A stretch of 64,000 nt of DNA from Ruegeria sp. R14_0 (GCF_017743975.1 NZ_JAGHRC010000002.1:310001-374000); one strand, 5' to 3'; shown: positions 1 through 9,890, counted from the stretch's first letter. The notes: generated by a model from the sequence alone, not told the origin. Translations and numbers: made by a program.

Positions 1-762
1 AACGCCCTTCGCGTCGAACGCTTCCTTGACCGCCTTGGTGATCTCGAACTTTAAGTCCCAGTAATCCGCAGCGTCGCACCACAAGCGTGCGGTCAGATCA
101 ACAGAACTGTCGCCCAGATTGGTCACACGCACCCAGGGCTCAGGGTCGGAGTGAATGCGCTCATCCGCCTGTGCGACATCCAGAATGATTTTCATCGCCT
201 CATCCGCGCTGTCGCCGTAATCAATTCCGAACACCAGATCGACGCGGCGCGTATCATGGGCCGAGTAGTTGGTGATGATCGACCCCCAGGACTGCCCGTT
301 GGGCACGATGATCTGAACATTGTCCGGGGTCACCAGTTCAGTCGTGAACAGGTTCAGGTCCTTAACGGTTCCCGCAGTGCCACCGATATCGACATATTGA
401 CCCAGCTTGTAGGGCCGAAAAACGACCAACATAACGCCTGCAGCAAGATCACTCAGCGTACCCTGCAGGGCCAGACCGATGGCCAGAGACGCCGCACCCA
501 AAATGGCAACGATACTTGTCGCCTGAATGCCAAAGATACCCAACACGGCAACAAGCACCATGGCCAGGATTACCCATTTGACCAGGCTGGCGACAAAGTT
601 CCCAAGTGTCTGGTCAATATGCGGCGTCGCATTGATCCGACGGCGCACCATGCCGCCAATAGCCCCGGCAACGATCCACCCAAGGATCAGAACGACCAAC
701 GCCTTGACCGCGTTCATGATAAGCGGGGCGAACGCACCCACCTGTGTTACGACGTCATCCAC
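1..762 (-). CDS. MscS-family mechanosensitive ion channel (3' end missing)
   Basis: Inner-membrane channel that opens under membrane tension and releases solutes on hypo-osmotic shock. About 254 residues are visible and the C-terminus runs off the window. Three hydrophobic segments lie near residues 15-35, 60-80 and 88-110. The third is the Gly/Ala-rich pore helix typical of MscS, followed by the beta domain with the motifs FRPYKLGQYVDIGG and VPNGQ. A GTG start at 762 is chosen because AAAGGAG ends 6 nt upstream. An ATG two codons earlier sits directly on that ribosome-binding site. It is transcribed away from the GST gene. Confidence 0.9.
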   Translation of the reverse strand, partial: MDDVVTQVGAFAPLIMNAVKALVVLILGWIVAGAIGGMVRRRINATPHIDQTLGNFVASLVKWVILAMVLVAVLGIFGIQATSIVAILGAASLAIGLALQGTLSDLAAGVMLVVFRPYKLGQYVDIGGTAGTVKDLNLFTTELVTPDNVQIIVPNGQSWGSIITNYSAHDTRRVDLVFGIDYGDSADEAMKIILDVAQADERIHSDPEPWVRVTNLGDSSVDLTARLWCDAADYWDLKFEITKAVKEAFDAKGV

Positions 763-979
763 GCGCATCTCCTTTCGATTCACGACAAACCCGCGTCAAC
801 AGCGCGGGATTCACGGAATATTGATCTATTCATCCGAGTCGGTCTAGGTGCCAGTTTCGGGGGATTTCCCCGTTGTTCCCATGTACACAAGCTCTGACCG
901 GCTGCGCACAACCCTAACACTGGTAACACGGGGCAGCTCCGCCTACCTTTTAACTGCAGCCCATAGACAGGAGCAAATC

Positions 980-1678
980 ATGCTGGACACCGCCTCTCAC
1001 CCGATCACAGCCCGTTGGCCTGCCAAGTATCCGGACCGGATCCAGCTGTACTCTTTCCCGACACCCAATGGTGTTAAAGCATCCATCATGCTGGAAGAAA
1101 CCGGCCTGCCGTATGAGGCCCACAAGGTCACACTATCGGATGCAGACGTCAAAAGCCCCGCCTTCCTGTCGCTGAACCCCAACAACAAGATTCCGGCGAT
1201 CATCGACCCGAATGGCCCGGACGGGCAGCCTCTGGGGCTGTTCGAAAGCGGTGCGATCCTGGTTTATTTGGCTGAGAAAAGCGGCATGCTTCTGGGCCAT
1301 ACCCAATCCGACAAGTACCGCGTCATCCAATGGGTGATGTTCCAGATGGGTGGTATTGGCCCGATGTTTGGGCAATTGGGCTATTTCCACAAATTCGCTG
1401 GCAGCGAAATCCCGGACCCCCGCCCCCGCGAACGCTATGTGGCCGAGGCCAAACGCCTGCTGAACGTCCTGAACCAACAGCTGGAAGGGCAGGATTGGAT
1501 TGCCGGTGACTATTCGATCGCGGACATCGCCATCGCCCCGTGGCTACGCGGGCTTGAGTTCTACCAAGCTCATGAGCTTGTGGGCTGGGAAGATTATGCA
1601 AATGTCGTGGCTTACCTCGATCGATTCCTGGACCGCCCAGCCGTGCAAAAGGGATTGGTCACGCCGCCGCGGGATTGA
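980..1678 (+). CDS. Glutathione S-transferase, YfcG/Nu-class-like
   Basis: Cytosolic thiol transferase or disulfide-bond oxidoreductase, 232 residues. The N-terminal thioredoxin-like domain (about 20-105) carries the TPNG active-site loop, the cis-Pro segment NPNNKIPAI and the glutathione-binding motif LFESGAIL. The helical C-terminal domain follows with DYSIADIAIAPW. These match the YfcG/YghU group, in which Thr/Asn rather than Tyr or Cys contacts glutathione. ATG at 980 is preceded by ACAGGAGC. The upstream in-frame extension is Ser/Arg-rich and does not resemble GST. The last 20 bp overlap the convergent GMC oxidoreductase gene. Confidence 0.92.
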   Translation: MLDTASHPITARWPAKYPDRIQLYSFPTPNGVKASIMLEETGLPYEAHKVTLSDADVKSPAFLSLNPNNKIPAIIDPNGPDGQPLGLFESGAILVYLAEKSGMLLGHTQSDKYRVIQWVMFQMGGIGPMFGQLGYFHKFAGSEIPDPRPRERYVAEAKRLLNVLNQQLEGQDWIAGDYSIADIAIAPWLRGLEFYQAHELVGWEDYANVVAYLDRFLDRPAVQKGLVTPPRD

Positions 1679-3266
1679 TCCCGTCTGCGATCTTCTCAGC
1701 AATCATGATGGTGGGCGCGTTGGTGTTGCCGCCCACCAGGGTCGGCATGACCGAGGCGTCCACAACCCGCAATCCTTCGACCCCATGCACACGGCCTTCG
1801 GTATCGACGACGGCCATGTCGTCGGTGCCCATCTTGCAGGTGCCCACCGGGTGATAGATCGTGTCGGCACGGTTGCGAATATCGGCTTCAAGCGCCTGAT
1901 CGCTTCCATCATTCGGATAAAGGCGTTTCGCCCGCCATGGCGCCAACGGCGGGGCCTCGAGAATGGACTCCATAATCCGCGCGCCGCTTTTCAGCAGGTC
2001 CAGATCACGATCATCGCTCAGGTACGCGGGATCAATCCGCGGCGGCGCGCTGGCCTGATCCGAGCTTAGTCCCACGCTGCCCTTGCTGAACGGTCTCAGC
2101 ACACAGACATGGCAAGAAAACCCGTGCTTAAGGTGGATCTTCCGCATGTGATCGTCGACGATTCCGACGACAAAATGCAGTTGAAGATCAGGCTTGGACA
2201 CGGAAGGATCGGATTTGAAGAACGCGCCGCCTTCGGCAAATGGTGTGGTAAACAGTCCCGTGCCAGTACGCCGCCAGTCCAATCCAGCCTTGGCCAGATC
2301 CCACAACCCGCCCGGTGTCAGACCGATGACATCCTTTCGCTTGGATTCATAGCTGAGAACATAGTCCAGGTGATCCTGCAGATTCTGGCCAACGCCAGGC
2401 AGATGGTGCACGATCGGAATACCATGCTGGTTCAGTTCGGCCTCTGGCCCGACCCCCGACAGCATCAGCAGTTGAGGCGAGCCAAATGCACCACCAGACA
2501 GGATCACTTCGCGACGCGCGCGGACCTCGATCACCTTGCCTTTCTGACGCAACCGCACACCGGTGGCGCGCTTTTTGTCGAACAGAACCTTCTGTGCTTC
2601 AGCGCTGGTCAGTATGGTAAGGTTCGGCCGTAATTTGACATCTCGCAGATAGGCAGCAGCCGCAGAGCACCGTTCGCCCTTTTGATCGCCGTCATAGAAT
2701 TGTGTCACCTGATACAGGCCCGCCCCTTCCTGTTCGGGTCCGTTGAAATCCTGCGTTTCGCGTATCTGATGCTGACCGCAAGCCTCGACAAAGGCCCGAG
2801 AGATCGCCCGCGGCTCGAACTGATCTGCCACCTGCAGCGGTCCATTCGCGCCGTGGAGGTCATCCGAACCGCGCGCGTTGCCCTCGGCCTTGCGGAAGTA
2901 GGGCAACACACTTTGCCAATCCCAACCGTCGCAGCCCAGCTCGGCCCATTCGTCGTAATCGCTGGCGTGGCCACGCACATAGAGCATGGCGTTGATCGCC
3001 GACGACCCCCCCAAGGTCTTTCCCCGGGGCTGGAACCCTTTGCGGCCGTTCAAGCCTGGCTGTGGTACTGTTTCAAAGGCCCAGTTATTCAACTTGGGCC
3101 GCCCCGAGATCATCGCCGCCACCAAAGCCGGCGCGCGGATCACCAAATCCTCACCCGCGCCGCCCGCTTCGATCAGGCACACCGAAGTGTCCGGGTTTTC
3201 GCTGAGGCGCGCGGCCATCACACAGCCAGCGGATCCTCCTCCGACGATGACATAATCGAATTCCAT
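1659..3266 (-). CDS. GMC-family FAD oxidoreductase (choline/alcohol dehydrogenase type)
   Basis: Flavoprotein of 535 residues, the usual length for choline dehydrogenase and AlkJ-type alcohol dehydrogenases. An N-terminal FAD dinucleotide fold (IVGGGSAGCVMAARL, about 5-20), the GMC signature GGSSAINAMLYVRG near 86-99, and the C-terminal catalytic stretch HPVGTCKMG with GGNTNAPTIMIAEK are all present. The substrate is probably a primary alcohol; choline is possible but there are no bet genes beside it. GGGAGAGG precedes the ATG. Its 3' end overlaps the GST gene tail to tail. Confidence 0.9.
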   Translation of the reverse strand: MEFDYVIVGGGSAGCVMAARLSENPDTSVCLIEAGGAGEDLVIRAPALVAAMISGRPKLNNWAFETVPQPGLNGRKGFQPRGKTLGGSSAINAMLYVRGHASDYDEWAELGCDGWDWQSVLPYFRKAEGNARGSDDLHGANGPLQVADQFEPRAISRAFVEACGQHQIRETQDFNGPEQEGAGLYQVTQFYDGDQKGERCSAAAAYLRDVKLRPNLTILTSAEAQKVLFDKKRATGVRLRQKGKVIEVRARREVILSGGAFGSPQLLMLSGVGPEAELNQHGIPIVHHLPGVGQNLQDHLDYVLSYESKRKDVIGLTPGGLWDLAKAGLDWRRTGTGLFTTPFAEGGAFFKSDPSVSKPDLQLHFVVGIVDDHMRKIHLKHGFSCHVCVLRPFSKGSVGLSSDQASAPPRIDPAYLSDDRDLDLLKSGARIMESILEAPPLAPWRAKRLYPNDGSDQALEADIRNRADTIYHPVGTCKMGTDDMAVVDTEGRVHGVEGLRVVDASVMPTLVGGNTNAPTIMIAEKIADGINPAAA

Positions 3267-3339
3267 GGCTGCCTCTCCCGTCTCATGTCCTTAAACGGTA
3301 GAAAGCAGCCAGATTTCGGGCAAGAAAAACGTAACGTAT

Positions 3340-3786
3340 TTACTGTGGCAGCTGACCGGTCAGGACATAGCGCAGAATCTCCACGACCTGCGCGGGATGT
3401 TCGGCCACAGCCAGTGCGGCGGCATCGACCTCTTTCAGCGCATGCTGGTGATCGGGTCCGTGCAGTACGATCAACGATTTCCCCAGCGCCGCAGCGTATC
3501 CCGCATCAAAAGCCGCGTTCCACTGTTTGTATTTCTCGCCAAACCGGACAACCACAACGTCAGCGTCGGAAATACCCTTGCGCGTGCGGATCGCGTTGAC
3601 CATCGCACCCTTGTGGTCATGCCAATACTTGTTCGGCTCTTCGCCCAGAATGGCTACACCGCAGTCGTCACTGGCGGCGTGATTCGTGACCGGACTATTG
3701 AAGGTGATATCCAACCCCTGCGCGCCGTCGATGATCTGCTCGCGCCAGTCGGTGTGGATTTCGCCAGAGAGGTAAACGTTCAGCAT
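3340..3786 (-). CDS. YtoQ family protein
   Basis: A 148-residue cytosolic protein that matches the YtoQ family throughout: it begins MLNVYLSGEIHTDWR and carries FNSPVTNHAASDDCG and DVVVVRFGEKYKQWNAAFDAG. The fold pattern resembles nucleoside 2-deoxyribosyltransferase-like Rossmann proteins, but no reaction has been assigned to the family that I know of. The ribosome-binding site GAGGAGG lies a few bases upstream. It sits downstream of pheT, separated by a likely terminator, so it is probably transcribed on its own. Confidence 0.85.
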   Translation of the reverse strand: MLNVYLSGEIHTDWREQIIDGAQGLDITFNSPVTNHAASDDCGVAILGEEPNKYWHDHKGAMVNAIRTRKGISDADVVVVRFGEKYKQWNAAFDAGYAAALGKSLIVLHGPDHQHALKEVDAAALAVAEHPAQVVEILRYVLTGQLPQ

Positions 3787-3808
3787 CTTTCATCCTCCTC
3801 AAACAAAG

Positions 3809-3828
3809 AAAGGGCGCATCCGCCCCTT
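3809..3828 (-). terminator. Likely intrinsic terminator of pheT
   Basis: On the minus strand an A/G-rich arm, a GATG loop and a CGCCCTTT arm form a GC-rich hairpin with one bulge, followed by a short pyrimidine/T-rich run. It sits 40 bp past the pheT stop and just before the YtoQ ribosome-binding site. The T-run is imperfect, so termination may be partial. Confidence 0.5.
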
Positions 3829-3867
3829 CATCTTTTCCAAAATACTCCCGCCGGAGACGGCACAGCC

Positions 3868-6264
3868 TTAGCCGCGCAGAACGCCGCCCGTCGCCTTGGT
3901 GACCTTGGCAATGATCTTCTCAGCCACCGCTTCGATATCTTTTTCCTTCAGCGTCGCATCCGTCGGCTGCAGGCGCACAGTGATGGCCAAAGACTTCTTG
4001 CCCTCACCCAGGCTGCCGCCGATGAACTCGTCAAAGACGCGAACATCTTCGATCAGCGCCTTGTCGGCGCCCGCCGCGGCATTCACCAGCGTCAGCGCCT
4101 CGACGCTGTCATCCACGACAAAGGCAAAGTCCCGCTCGACCGATTGCAGGTCACGTATTTCCAGCGCGGCACGCGTGGCGCCCGATTTACGGGGCATGGG
4201 CACCTCGTCCGGCCAGATGGTAAATGCCATCGCAGGACCTTTGATATCCATCGCCTGCAGGATACGCGGGTGCAGTTCGCCGAACACACCCAGCACCTTT
4301 TTCGGACCCAAACAGATCTTTCCGTGGCGACCCGGATGCCACCAGGCATCTCCGTCACGCAGAATCTGAACCTTCGCAGGCGCACCGATCGCCGCCAGAA
4401 CAGCCTCGGCATCCGCCTTGGCGTCGAACACATCGACAGGGCGCGAGGCACCGTGCACGTCCTTGGGGCCGTTGCGGCCGACCAGCAGGCCGGTGATCTG
4501 GGTTTTCTGATCGCCGGGCTCACCGTCATGGAACACCGGGCCAACCTCGAACAGGGCCACATCTGCGTAGCCGCGCGCCTGATTGCGGGCTGCTGCCTGC
4601 AGCAGACCGGGCAGCAGATCGGGTCGCATATGGCTCATCTCGGACGAGATCGGGTTTTCCAGCTGCGTCGCTTCATCGCCGCCACCGAACAACGCGGCCG
4701 CGGCCTGATCGATGAAGGTGTAGGTAACGCATTCGTTGTACCCCAGCGCGGCACAGGTGCGGCGCGCCATCGACTGACGACGCTGTGTCGCGGTCATCAC
4801 CGGTTTCGGGATTCCATCGATCACACGCGGCAGCGGCTTGCCCTGCAGTTTCGTGAGCGACGCAATCCGCGCGACCTCTTCAACCAGATCGGCCTCACCC
4901 ATGATATCGGGACGCCAGCTGGGCACATGCGCCATCTCGCCTTCCAAGCGGAAGCCCAAACGGGTCAGGGTCTGGCGTTGTTCAGCCTCGGGAATGTCCA
5001 TGCCGACCAGCGATTGCACCCGCTCGGCATCCAACTTGTAGGCCCGCGCGTGGTTCGGAGCCTTGCCGGCTTCAACCACTTTCGAGACCTCACCGCCGCA
5101 GATATCCAGGATCATCTGCGTCGCCTGTTCCAATCCTTCCAGCGTGTATTCAGGATCAACGCCCCGTTCAAAGCGATAGCGCGCGTCCGAGTTGATCTTC
5201 AACGCGCGGCCGGTCAGAGCAATCTGCACGTGATCCCAGAACGCGCTTTCGAGAAACACGTTAACGGTCTCATCGGTACAGCCGGTTTCCTCACCGCCCA
5301 TAATACCCGCGATGGATTCGGGGCCTTTGTCATCCGAAATCACCATCATACCGGGCTGCAGAGTGTATTCCTTTTCGTCCAGCGCAACCAGCGTCTCACC
5401 ACCCTTGGCACGATGGACGCGCAGGTTGCCCTGCACCTTATCCGCATCAAACACGTGCAGCGGGCGGTTCTGATCGAAAGTCATGTAGTTGGTGATATCA
5501 ACCAGGGCCGAGATCGGACGCAGACCAATCGCCTTCAATTGATCCTGCAGCCATTGCGGGCTGGGGCCGTTCTTGACGCCCTTGATCAGGCGACCGGTGA
5601 AATGAGGCGCGCCGTCCAGCGTATCTTCATCAATTTTCACCTTGATCGGGCTGTCGAAATCACCCGGCACCGGCACATAGTCACGCTCTTTCAATGTGCC
5701 GACCCCACGGGCCGCCAGATCACGCGCAATACCCGCAACGCCCAGCGCATCGGGACGGTTGGGCGTGATCGCGATCTCGATCATAGGATCGACCTTGGAC
5801 GGTTCATTCTCGGCAAGCCAGTCGACGAACTTGTCACCAACCTCGCCCGAGGGCAGTTCGATGATGCCGTCATGTTCATCCGACAGTTCCAACTCGCGTT
5901 CCGAGGCCATCATCCCAAAGCTTTCGACACCGCGGATCTTGCCGACGCTGATGGTCAGGTCCAGACCGGGGATATACATGCCCGGCTTGCAGACGACGAC
6001 AGTGATGCCCTCGCGCGCGTTGGGCGCACCGCAGATAATCTGCAGATCGCCCTCGTCGGTTGCGACGGTGCATACACGCAGCTTATCCGCATCTGGATGC
6101 TTTTCCGCGTGTTTCACATGGCCCAACGTAAAGCCTGCCAGCCGGTCGGCCGGGTTCACGATCTCTTCGACTTCCAGTCCAAGATCGGTCAACGCCTCAG
6201 CAATCTCATCAACCGACGCATCGGTGTCGAGGTGGTCTTTCAGCCAGGAAAGAGTGAATTTCAT
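3868..6264 (-). CDS. pheT: Phenylalanine--tRNA ligase beta subunit
   Basis: Beta subunit of the heterotetrameric PheRS that charges tRNA-Phe, 798 residues as in other alphaproteobacteria. An N-terminal tRNA-binding EMAP/OB domain (about 40-150, FTLGHVKHAEKHPDADKLRVC), the B3/B4 editing domain (about 215-390), B5, the catalytic-like core and the C-terminal FDX-ACB anticodon-binding domain (about 700-798, ending in KVTKATGGVLRG) are all recognisable. pheS lies upstream on the same strand but is separated by three other genes, so the usual adjacent pheST arrangement is broken. Confidence 0.98.
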   Translation of the reverse strand: MKFTLSWLKDHLDTDASVDEIAEALTDLGLEVEEIVNPADRLAGFTLGHVKHAEKHPDADKLRVCTVATDEGDLQIICGAPNAREGITVVVCKPGMYIPGLDLTISVGKIRGVESFGMMASERELELSDEHDGIIELPSGEVGDKFVDWLAENEPSKVDPMIEIAITPNRPDALGVAGIARDLAARGVGTLKERDYVPVPGDFDSPIKVKIDEDTLDGAPHFTGRLIKGVKNGPSPQWLQDQLKAIGLRPISALVDITNYMTFDQNRPLHVFDADKVQGNLRVHRAKGGETLVALDEKEYTLQPGMMVISDDKGPESIAGIMGGEETGCTDETVNVFLESAFWDHVQIALTGRALKINSDARYRFERGVDPEYTLEGLEQATQMILDICGGEVSKVVEAGKAPNHARAYKLDAERVQSLVGMDIPEAEQRQTLTRLGFRLEGEMAHVPSWRPDIMGEADLVEEVARIASLTKLQGKPLPRVIDGIPKPVMTATQRRQSMARRTCAALGYNECVTYTFIDQAAAALFGGGDEATQLENPISSEMSHMRPDLLPGLLQAAARNQARGYADVALFEVGPVFHDGEPGDQKTQITGLLVGRNGPKDVHGASRPVDVFDAKADAEAVLAAIGAPAKVQILRDGDAWWHPGRHGKICLGPKKVLGVFGELHPRILQAMDIKGPAMAFTIWPDEVPMPRKSGATRAALEIRDLQSVERDFAFVVDDSVEALTLVNAAAGADKALIEDVRVFDEFIGGSLGEGKKSLAITVRLQPTDATLKEKDIEAVAEKIIAKVTKATGGVLRG

Positions 6265-6335
6265 CGGTCGCTATCCGCCAGAATTTTCGGGTCGGATCGC
6301 ATGTAGCGGATATTCTCCGCAGGTGGAAGGGCCGC

Positions 6336-7109
6336 TTAGCCGCCAGAGACGAATTGCAGCCAATTGGCCAGCTCACGGCTGCGCTGGGGCAACACCAAGG
6401 CGTTCGGGTGGGTTCCCAAACGCGCCGCAGCCGCCAAATCCGTTTCGGCCTGTTCAAGATCATCAGCCAGATTGGCGTGGTCGGAAAAAATACCCCGCGC
6501 ACGCACGTAGATACCGATATCCAATGGACTCAATTCCGGATGATACTGCGTGCCCCAAAACTGCAGATCGCCCTTCTCATAAACCGCTGCCTGAACCGGG
6601 GAATGGTCGTTGCCTGCCAACAGAATTGCTCCGTCGGGCAGCCTCTGAACCTCATCCCTGTGGATGCACGGAACGCCAAAACCAGACCTGCGCCCCATCA
6701 ACATAGAATGCTCGCCACCTTCTTGGGTCAGCACGTTTTTCTGCGCCATGCCCACCTCTATGCCAACCGGAGATGCACCGACAGAGCCGCCCAGCATCAA
6801 CATCGCAAGCTGCAACCCGTTGCACGACCCCCATACAGGTCGACCAGCGGCCAGTACAAGTTCTGCTGCAGCACGCTGAGCGGCCGCCTCGGGCGCATCC
6901 ACAGACCAGCTGACACCCGATCCGGTCAGCACTACGGCGTCCACGCCATGCAGCTCATCGGGGTGCAATGCAGTGGCATAGGGATTGGCCAAACGGATAC
7001 GGACATCCGGTGCCAGGGCCGCAAAGGTTCGGATGAACCCGTTAGCCCCCGCATGGCCCTTGGCCACCATGTCCGGTGTGTTGCCTTCAACGATCAGAAT
7101 TGTGGTCAT
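6336..7109 (-). CDS. Class I glutamine amidotransferase (GATase1) protein
   Basis: A 257-residue stand-alone glutaminase-type domain. The catalytic triad is visible: Cys96 in WGSCNGLQ, His190 and Glu192 in QYHPE. It resembles GMP-synthase-like and gamma-glutamyl hydrolase-like GATases found without a partner synthase; the acceptor substrate is unknown. ATG at 7109 is chosen because the Rossmann-like MTTILIVEGN start begins there and GGGGAC precedes it; the longer reading adds a non-homologous leader. It lies between pheT and a secreted esterase, all on the minus strand. Confidence 0.85.
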   Translation of the reverse strand: MTTILIVEGNTPDMVAKGHAGANGFIRTFAALAPDVRIRLANPYATALHPDELHGVDAVVLTGSGVSWSVDAPEAAAQRAAAELVLAAGRPVWGSCNGLQLAMLMLGGSVGASPVGIEVGMAQKNVLTQEGGEHSMLMGRRSGFGVPCIHRDEVQRLPDGAILLAGNDHSPVQAAVYEKGDLQFWGTQYHPELSPLDIGIYVRARGIFSDHANLADDLEQAETDLAAAARLGTHPNALVLPQRSRELANWLQFVSGG

Positions 7110-7191
7110 GACGTCCCCGTTTTCATTTGGATAAACGGGCGGCACGCAGGCCAGCAAACCTGTTCGCGACAAGGCCGGGTCGTTTTCCAGT

Positions 7192-7998
7192 TCAGGGATA
7201 TGTCGGTTCGCGCCCCAGCAACTCATCCAATTGCCGACCAACCCAGCCGTGGGGGATAAAATGCCCGCCCGGATGCGTATCCAGAGCAACCCGTCCCTGC
7301 GTGCAGTCGGTCCATTCCACCCGGCTGAGCGTCAGGATCGGCACCACGCTCCAATCTCCGCGCGGAGTGGCCGTGTCGCAGCCGAACTTCTGCCGCCACA
7401 GCGCCACCGGGTAGGTCGTGTCACCGCCCGGGCCAAGGGGGAAATCCATCACCGTATCGCTGGTCCCGTGTACATGGCGCACCTCGGCCGGGGCCTGAGG
7501 GCAATCCTCGGTCTGCCGGATGCTGCCTGCGATGCCCAGCAAAGCCGCCGTATCATTGCCCGACTGGCAGACATAGCGCCACGCCATCGCGCCACCGTAA
7601 GAATAGCCTGAGACATAGATACGGTCGGGATCAATCGGATAGCGCTTGGCCACATCCTCTAAAACCGCGTCCGCAAAGGGCACATCGCCGGTGTCCGAGG
7701 TCCAGAAATCCCAGCTTTTGCCCAGCCCGTTTGGGGCCACCAGCAGCACGCCGCGCAGTTTCGTGGCCCCCGCAATACGCTCGTGATTGACCACCACGGT
7801 CCCCTGCCGCGCCCAGCCGTGGAAATGCATCAACACCGGCAGAGGCGTCTCGCCATCCCATCCGTCCGGCTCCAGCACATGGTACGAGCGGTCGCCGACC
7901 TGACAGGCCGTATCGCCGTGACAATCGTCACGCCATGGCCCCATGGCATAAGCAACAGAAGCGGACATCAGAAACAGGGCAAGCAGTCGATAGATCAT
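7192..7998 (-). CDS. Secreted PHB-depolymerase/LpqC-like esterase
   Basis: Alpha/beta-hydrolase of about 268 residues with a signal peptide (MIYRLLALFLMSASVAYA), so exported to the periplasm or outside. The HFHGW oxyanion segment, the nucleophile elbow GYSYGG (Ser about 133) and the late histidine in HPGGHFIPHGW fit the polyhydroxybutyrate depolymerase/feruloyl-esterase (LpqC) family. ATG at 7998 is preferred because the signal peptide begins there; an ATG ten codons upstream is possible. Likely substrate is a short polyester or aromatic ester; not determinable here. Confidence 0.8.
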   Translation of the reverse strand: MIYRLLALFLMSASVAYAMGPWRDDCHGDTACQVGDRSYHVLEPDGWDGETPLPVLMHFHGWARQGTVVVNHERIAGATKLRGVLLVAPNGLGKSWDFWTSDTGDVPFADAVLEDVAKRYPIDPDRIYVSGYSYGGAMAWRYVCQSGNDTAALLGIAGSIRQTEDCPQAPAEVRHVHGTSDTVMDFPLGPGGDTTYPVALWRQKFGCDTATPRGDWSVVPILTLSRVEWTDCTQGRVALDTHPGGHFIPHGWVGRQLDELLGREPTYP

Positions 7999-8061
7999 GC
8001 GACCGACCCTAACCGCCTTGCGGCCCATGTCACGTCACAACCCCGTGGGGCAATGCAACAA

Positions 8062-8203
8062 GCCGCGCTATCGCCAGACCGCGGGATGGCGATCCTCGGG
8101 CTGTAGTGGGTGATTTATTCTGGCCAAATCCGTGTGACGTTCGAGCGTTGCACTGGCGGAGACAAATCGCCAGCCCGTGCGGGCGGTCTGGCGATAGCGC
8201 GGC
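8062..8203. repeat. 21-bp perfect inverted repeat flanking about 100 bp
   Basis: Positions 8062-8082 and 8183-8203 are exact reverse complements (21 of 21; core CGCTATCGCCAGACCGC), separated by 100 bp. No gene is seen between the arms. It lies in the gap between the esterase start and the stop of the small exported protein. It could be a long terminator or attenuator stem, or a remnant of a small non-autonomous element. Confidence 0.85.
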
Positions 8204-8281
8204 GGCCTATCGGCCTTTGCTCCGCGCTGCAATCTACGACTGAAGGTTGCGCCATAAACTTCGACGAACACCATTTACGGC

Positions 8282-8755
8282 TTACTGAAAGCTGTCTTGA
8301 ATACGTCTCGGGAGGTCACGGAGTCTCTTCTGACACGTTAAAGAGCTCAGTTCCTCTAGTTCGTAAGGCAAGTGTACTGCAACGACTTGAAACGCGCCAA
8401 TTGCTTGGCGACTTAAGTTACAGAAGTTGACGGAAATCTCACCTGACTCTCTCGCCAGTTCATCGGCGATCGGAGCGATTTGCCGCGACCATCGTTCTGA
8501 TTCTTCTAGAACGCTCGAAGGAGCATTAGTATTTAAGCAGTCAAAAGCCCTGCCATCACTCCCGACAAAATAAACAACTTGGTTCGACGAAAACCCATCT
8601 GAGAATGCACTTCGGATCTCCGCAACCTCGTCCTTCCAAAGCTCTAAACAAAGGCGGTCTTTTTCAGCTTGCTCTGCTGCGCACAGGCTTGGGGATATAC
8701 CAAGAACAAGCCCGAAAGCCAGTTGAGCGGCATACCCCGGTGAGGTTTGGCTCAA
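8282..8755 (-). CDS. Cys-containing exported protein of unknown function, coupled to pheS
   Basis: 157 residues, not recognised. A weakly hydrophobic N-terminal stretch ending in SPSLCAA looks like a signal peptide. The mature part is acidic and contains four cysteines (in RLCLEL, FDCLN, NFCNL and LTCQK) that could form two disulfides. Its ATG overlaps the pheS stop codon as ATGA, so it is probably translated by coupling. Base composition is more AT-rich than pheS, suggesting later acquisition. Because it matches no family I know, I am confident it is open and coupled but less sure it is functional. Confidence 0.6.
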   Translation of the reverse strand: MSQTSPGYAAQLAFGLVLGISPSLCAAEQAEKDRLCLELWKDEVAEIRSAFSDGFSSNQVVYFVGSDGRAFDCLNTNAPSSVLEESERWSRQIAPIADELARESGEISVNFCNLSRQAIGAFQVVAVHLPYELEELSSLTCQKRLRDLPRRIQDSFQ

Positions 8756-9825
8756 CGCGACAAACCACCATGCAGGTTCGGCATATCCAGCGCCGCAAAC
8801 CCGTAGTGGCGCAGCCAGCGCAGATCGGAATCAAAGAACGCCCGCAAATCCGGAATGCCGTATTTCAGCATCGCCAGACGGTCGATGCCGATGCCAAAGG
8901 CAAAGCCCTGATAGACCTCGGGATCAATCCCACCGGCAGCGATCACCTTGGGGTGGACCATGCCGGAACCCAGAATCTCCATCCAGTCGTCGCCCTCGCC
9001 GATCTTCAGCTGACCGTTGTCCCACGAACAGCGGATATCGACCTCGGCCGACGGTTCGGTGAAGGGGAAGTGCGAGGCGCGGAAGCGCAGCTCGACATCG
9101 TCAACCTCGAAGAACGCCTTCACGAACTCTTCCAGAACCCATTTCAGGTTCGCCATCGAGATGTCCTTGTCGATGGCCAGCCCCTCGACCTGATGGAACA
9201 TCGGTGTGTGGGTCTGGTCATAGTCGGCGCGGTACACGCCGCCCGGACAGATCACGCGGATCGGCGCGCCCTGCAGCTCCATCGAACGGATCTGGACAGG
9301 CGAGGTGTGGGTGCGCAGCACATGCGGCGGGCGGTTGTCGCCCTCGGCGCGGTGCATGTAGAACGTGTCCATCTCGGCCCGCGCGGGGTGGTGGCCGGGG
9401 ATGTTCAGGGCGTCAAAGTTGTGCCAGTCGGTTTCAATCCGCGGCCCTTCGGCCACCGAGAAGCCCAGTTCGGCAAAGATCGCGGTCAGTTCCTCGGTCG
9501 CCTGGCTGACCGGGTGGATCGAGCCCTGACGGCGCGCGCGGGTCGGCAGGGTGACGTCCAGCCATTCGGTGCGCAGACGCTCATCCAGTGCGGCGTCGGC
9601 CAGAGCAGCTTTCTTGGCAGCCAGCGCCGAGTTGATCTCATCCTTCAGGGCGTTCAGCGCGGGGCCTGCGACCTGGCGTTCCTCGGGCGTCATCTTGCCC
9701 AGCTCGCGCATCTTCAGCGCGACCTCGCCCTTTTTGCCGACGGCCGCGACACGGATCGCTTCGAGCGCGTTTTCGTCGCCTGCATCGGCGATCTGACCCA
9801 GATATTTTGCCTTAAGATCGTCCAT
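8752..9825 (-). CDS. pheS: Phenylalanine--tRNA ligase alpha subunit
   Basis: Catalytic alpha subunit of PheRS, 357 residues. The N-terminal coiled coil (about 1-90), the class II motif 2 region ([32 protein letters not shown]) and motif 3 near the C-terminus ([18 protein letters not shown]) are intact. CAGGGAAC precedes the ATG. It heads a minus-strand run followed by the coupled exported protein; pheT is about 2.5 kb further on. Confidence 0.98.
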   Translation of the reverse strand: MDDLKAKYLGQIADAGDENALEAIRVAAVGKKGEVALKMRELGKMTPEERQVAGPALNALKDEINSALAAKKAALADAALDERLRTEWLDVTLPTRARRQGSIHPVSQATEELTAIFAELGFSVAEGPRIETDWHNFDALNIPGHHPARAEMDTFYMHRAEGDNRPPHVLRTHTSPVQIRSMELQGAPIRVICPGGVYRADYDQTHTPMFHQVEGLAIDKDISMANLKWVLEEFVKAFFEVDDVELRFRASHFPFTEPSAEVDIRCSWDNGQLKIGEGDDWMEILGSGMVHPKVIAAGGIDPEVYQGFAFGIGIDRLAMLKYGIPDLRAFFDSDLRWLRHYGFAALDMPNLHGGLSR

Positions 9826-9890
9826 GACGGTTCCCTGAATGCTGTTGAGGCTCTGCTATCACAGCAGTCCGCGAAAGCAAGAGGCAGGGA

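Noticed and set aside
3397..6306. A very long open frame on the plus strand opposite pheT
   Set aside because: It is antisense to an intact pheT with all its domains; long antisense frames are common in high-GC genes and this one has no family features.
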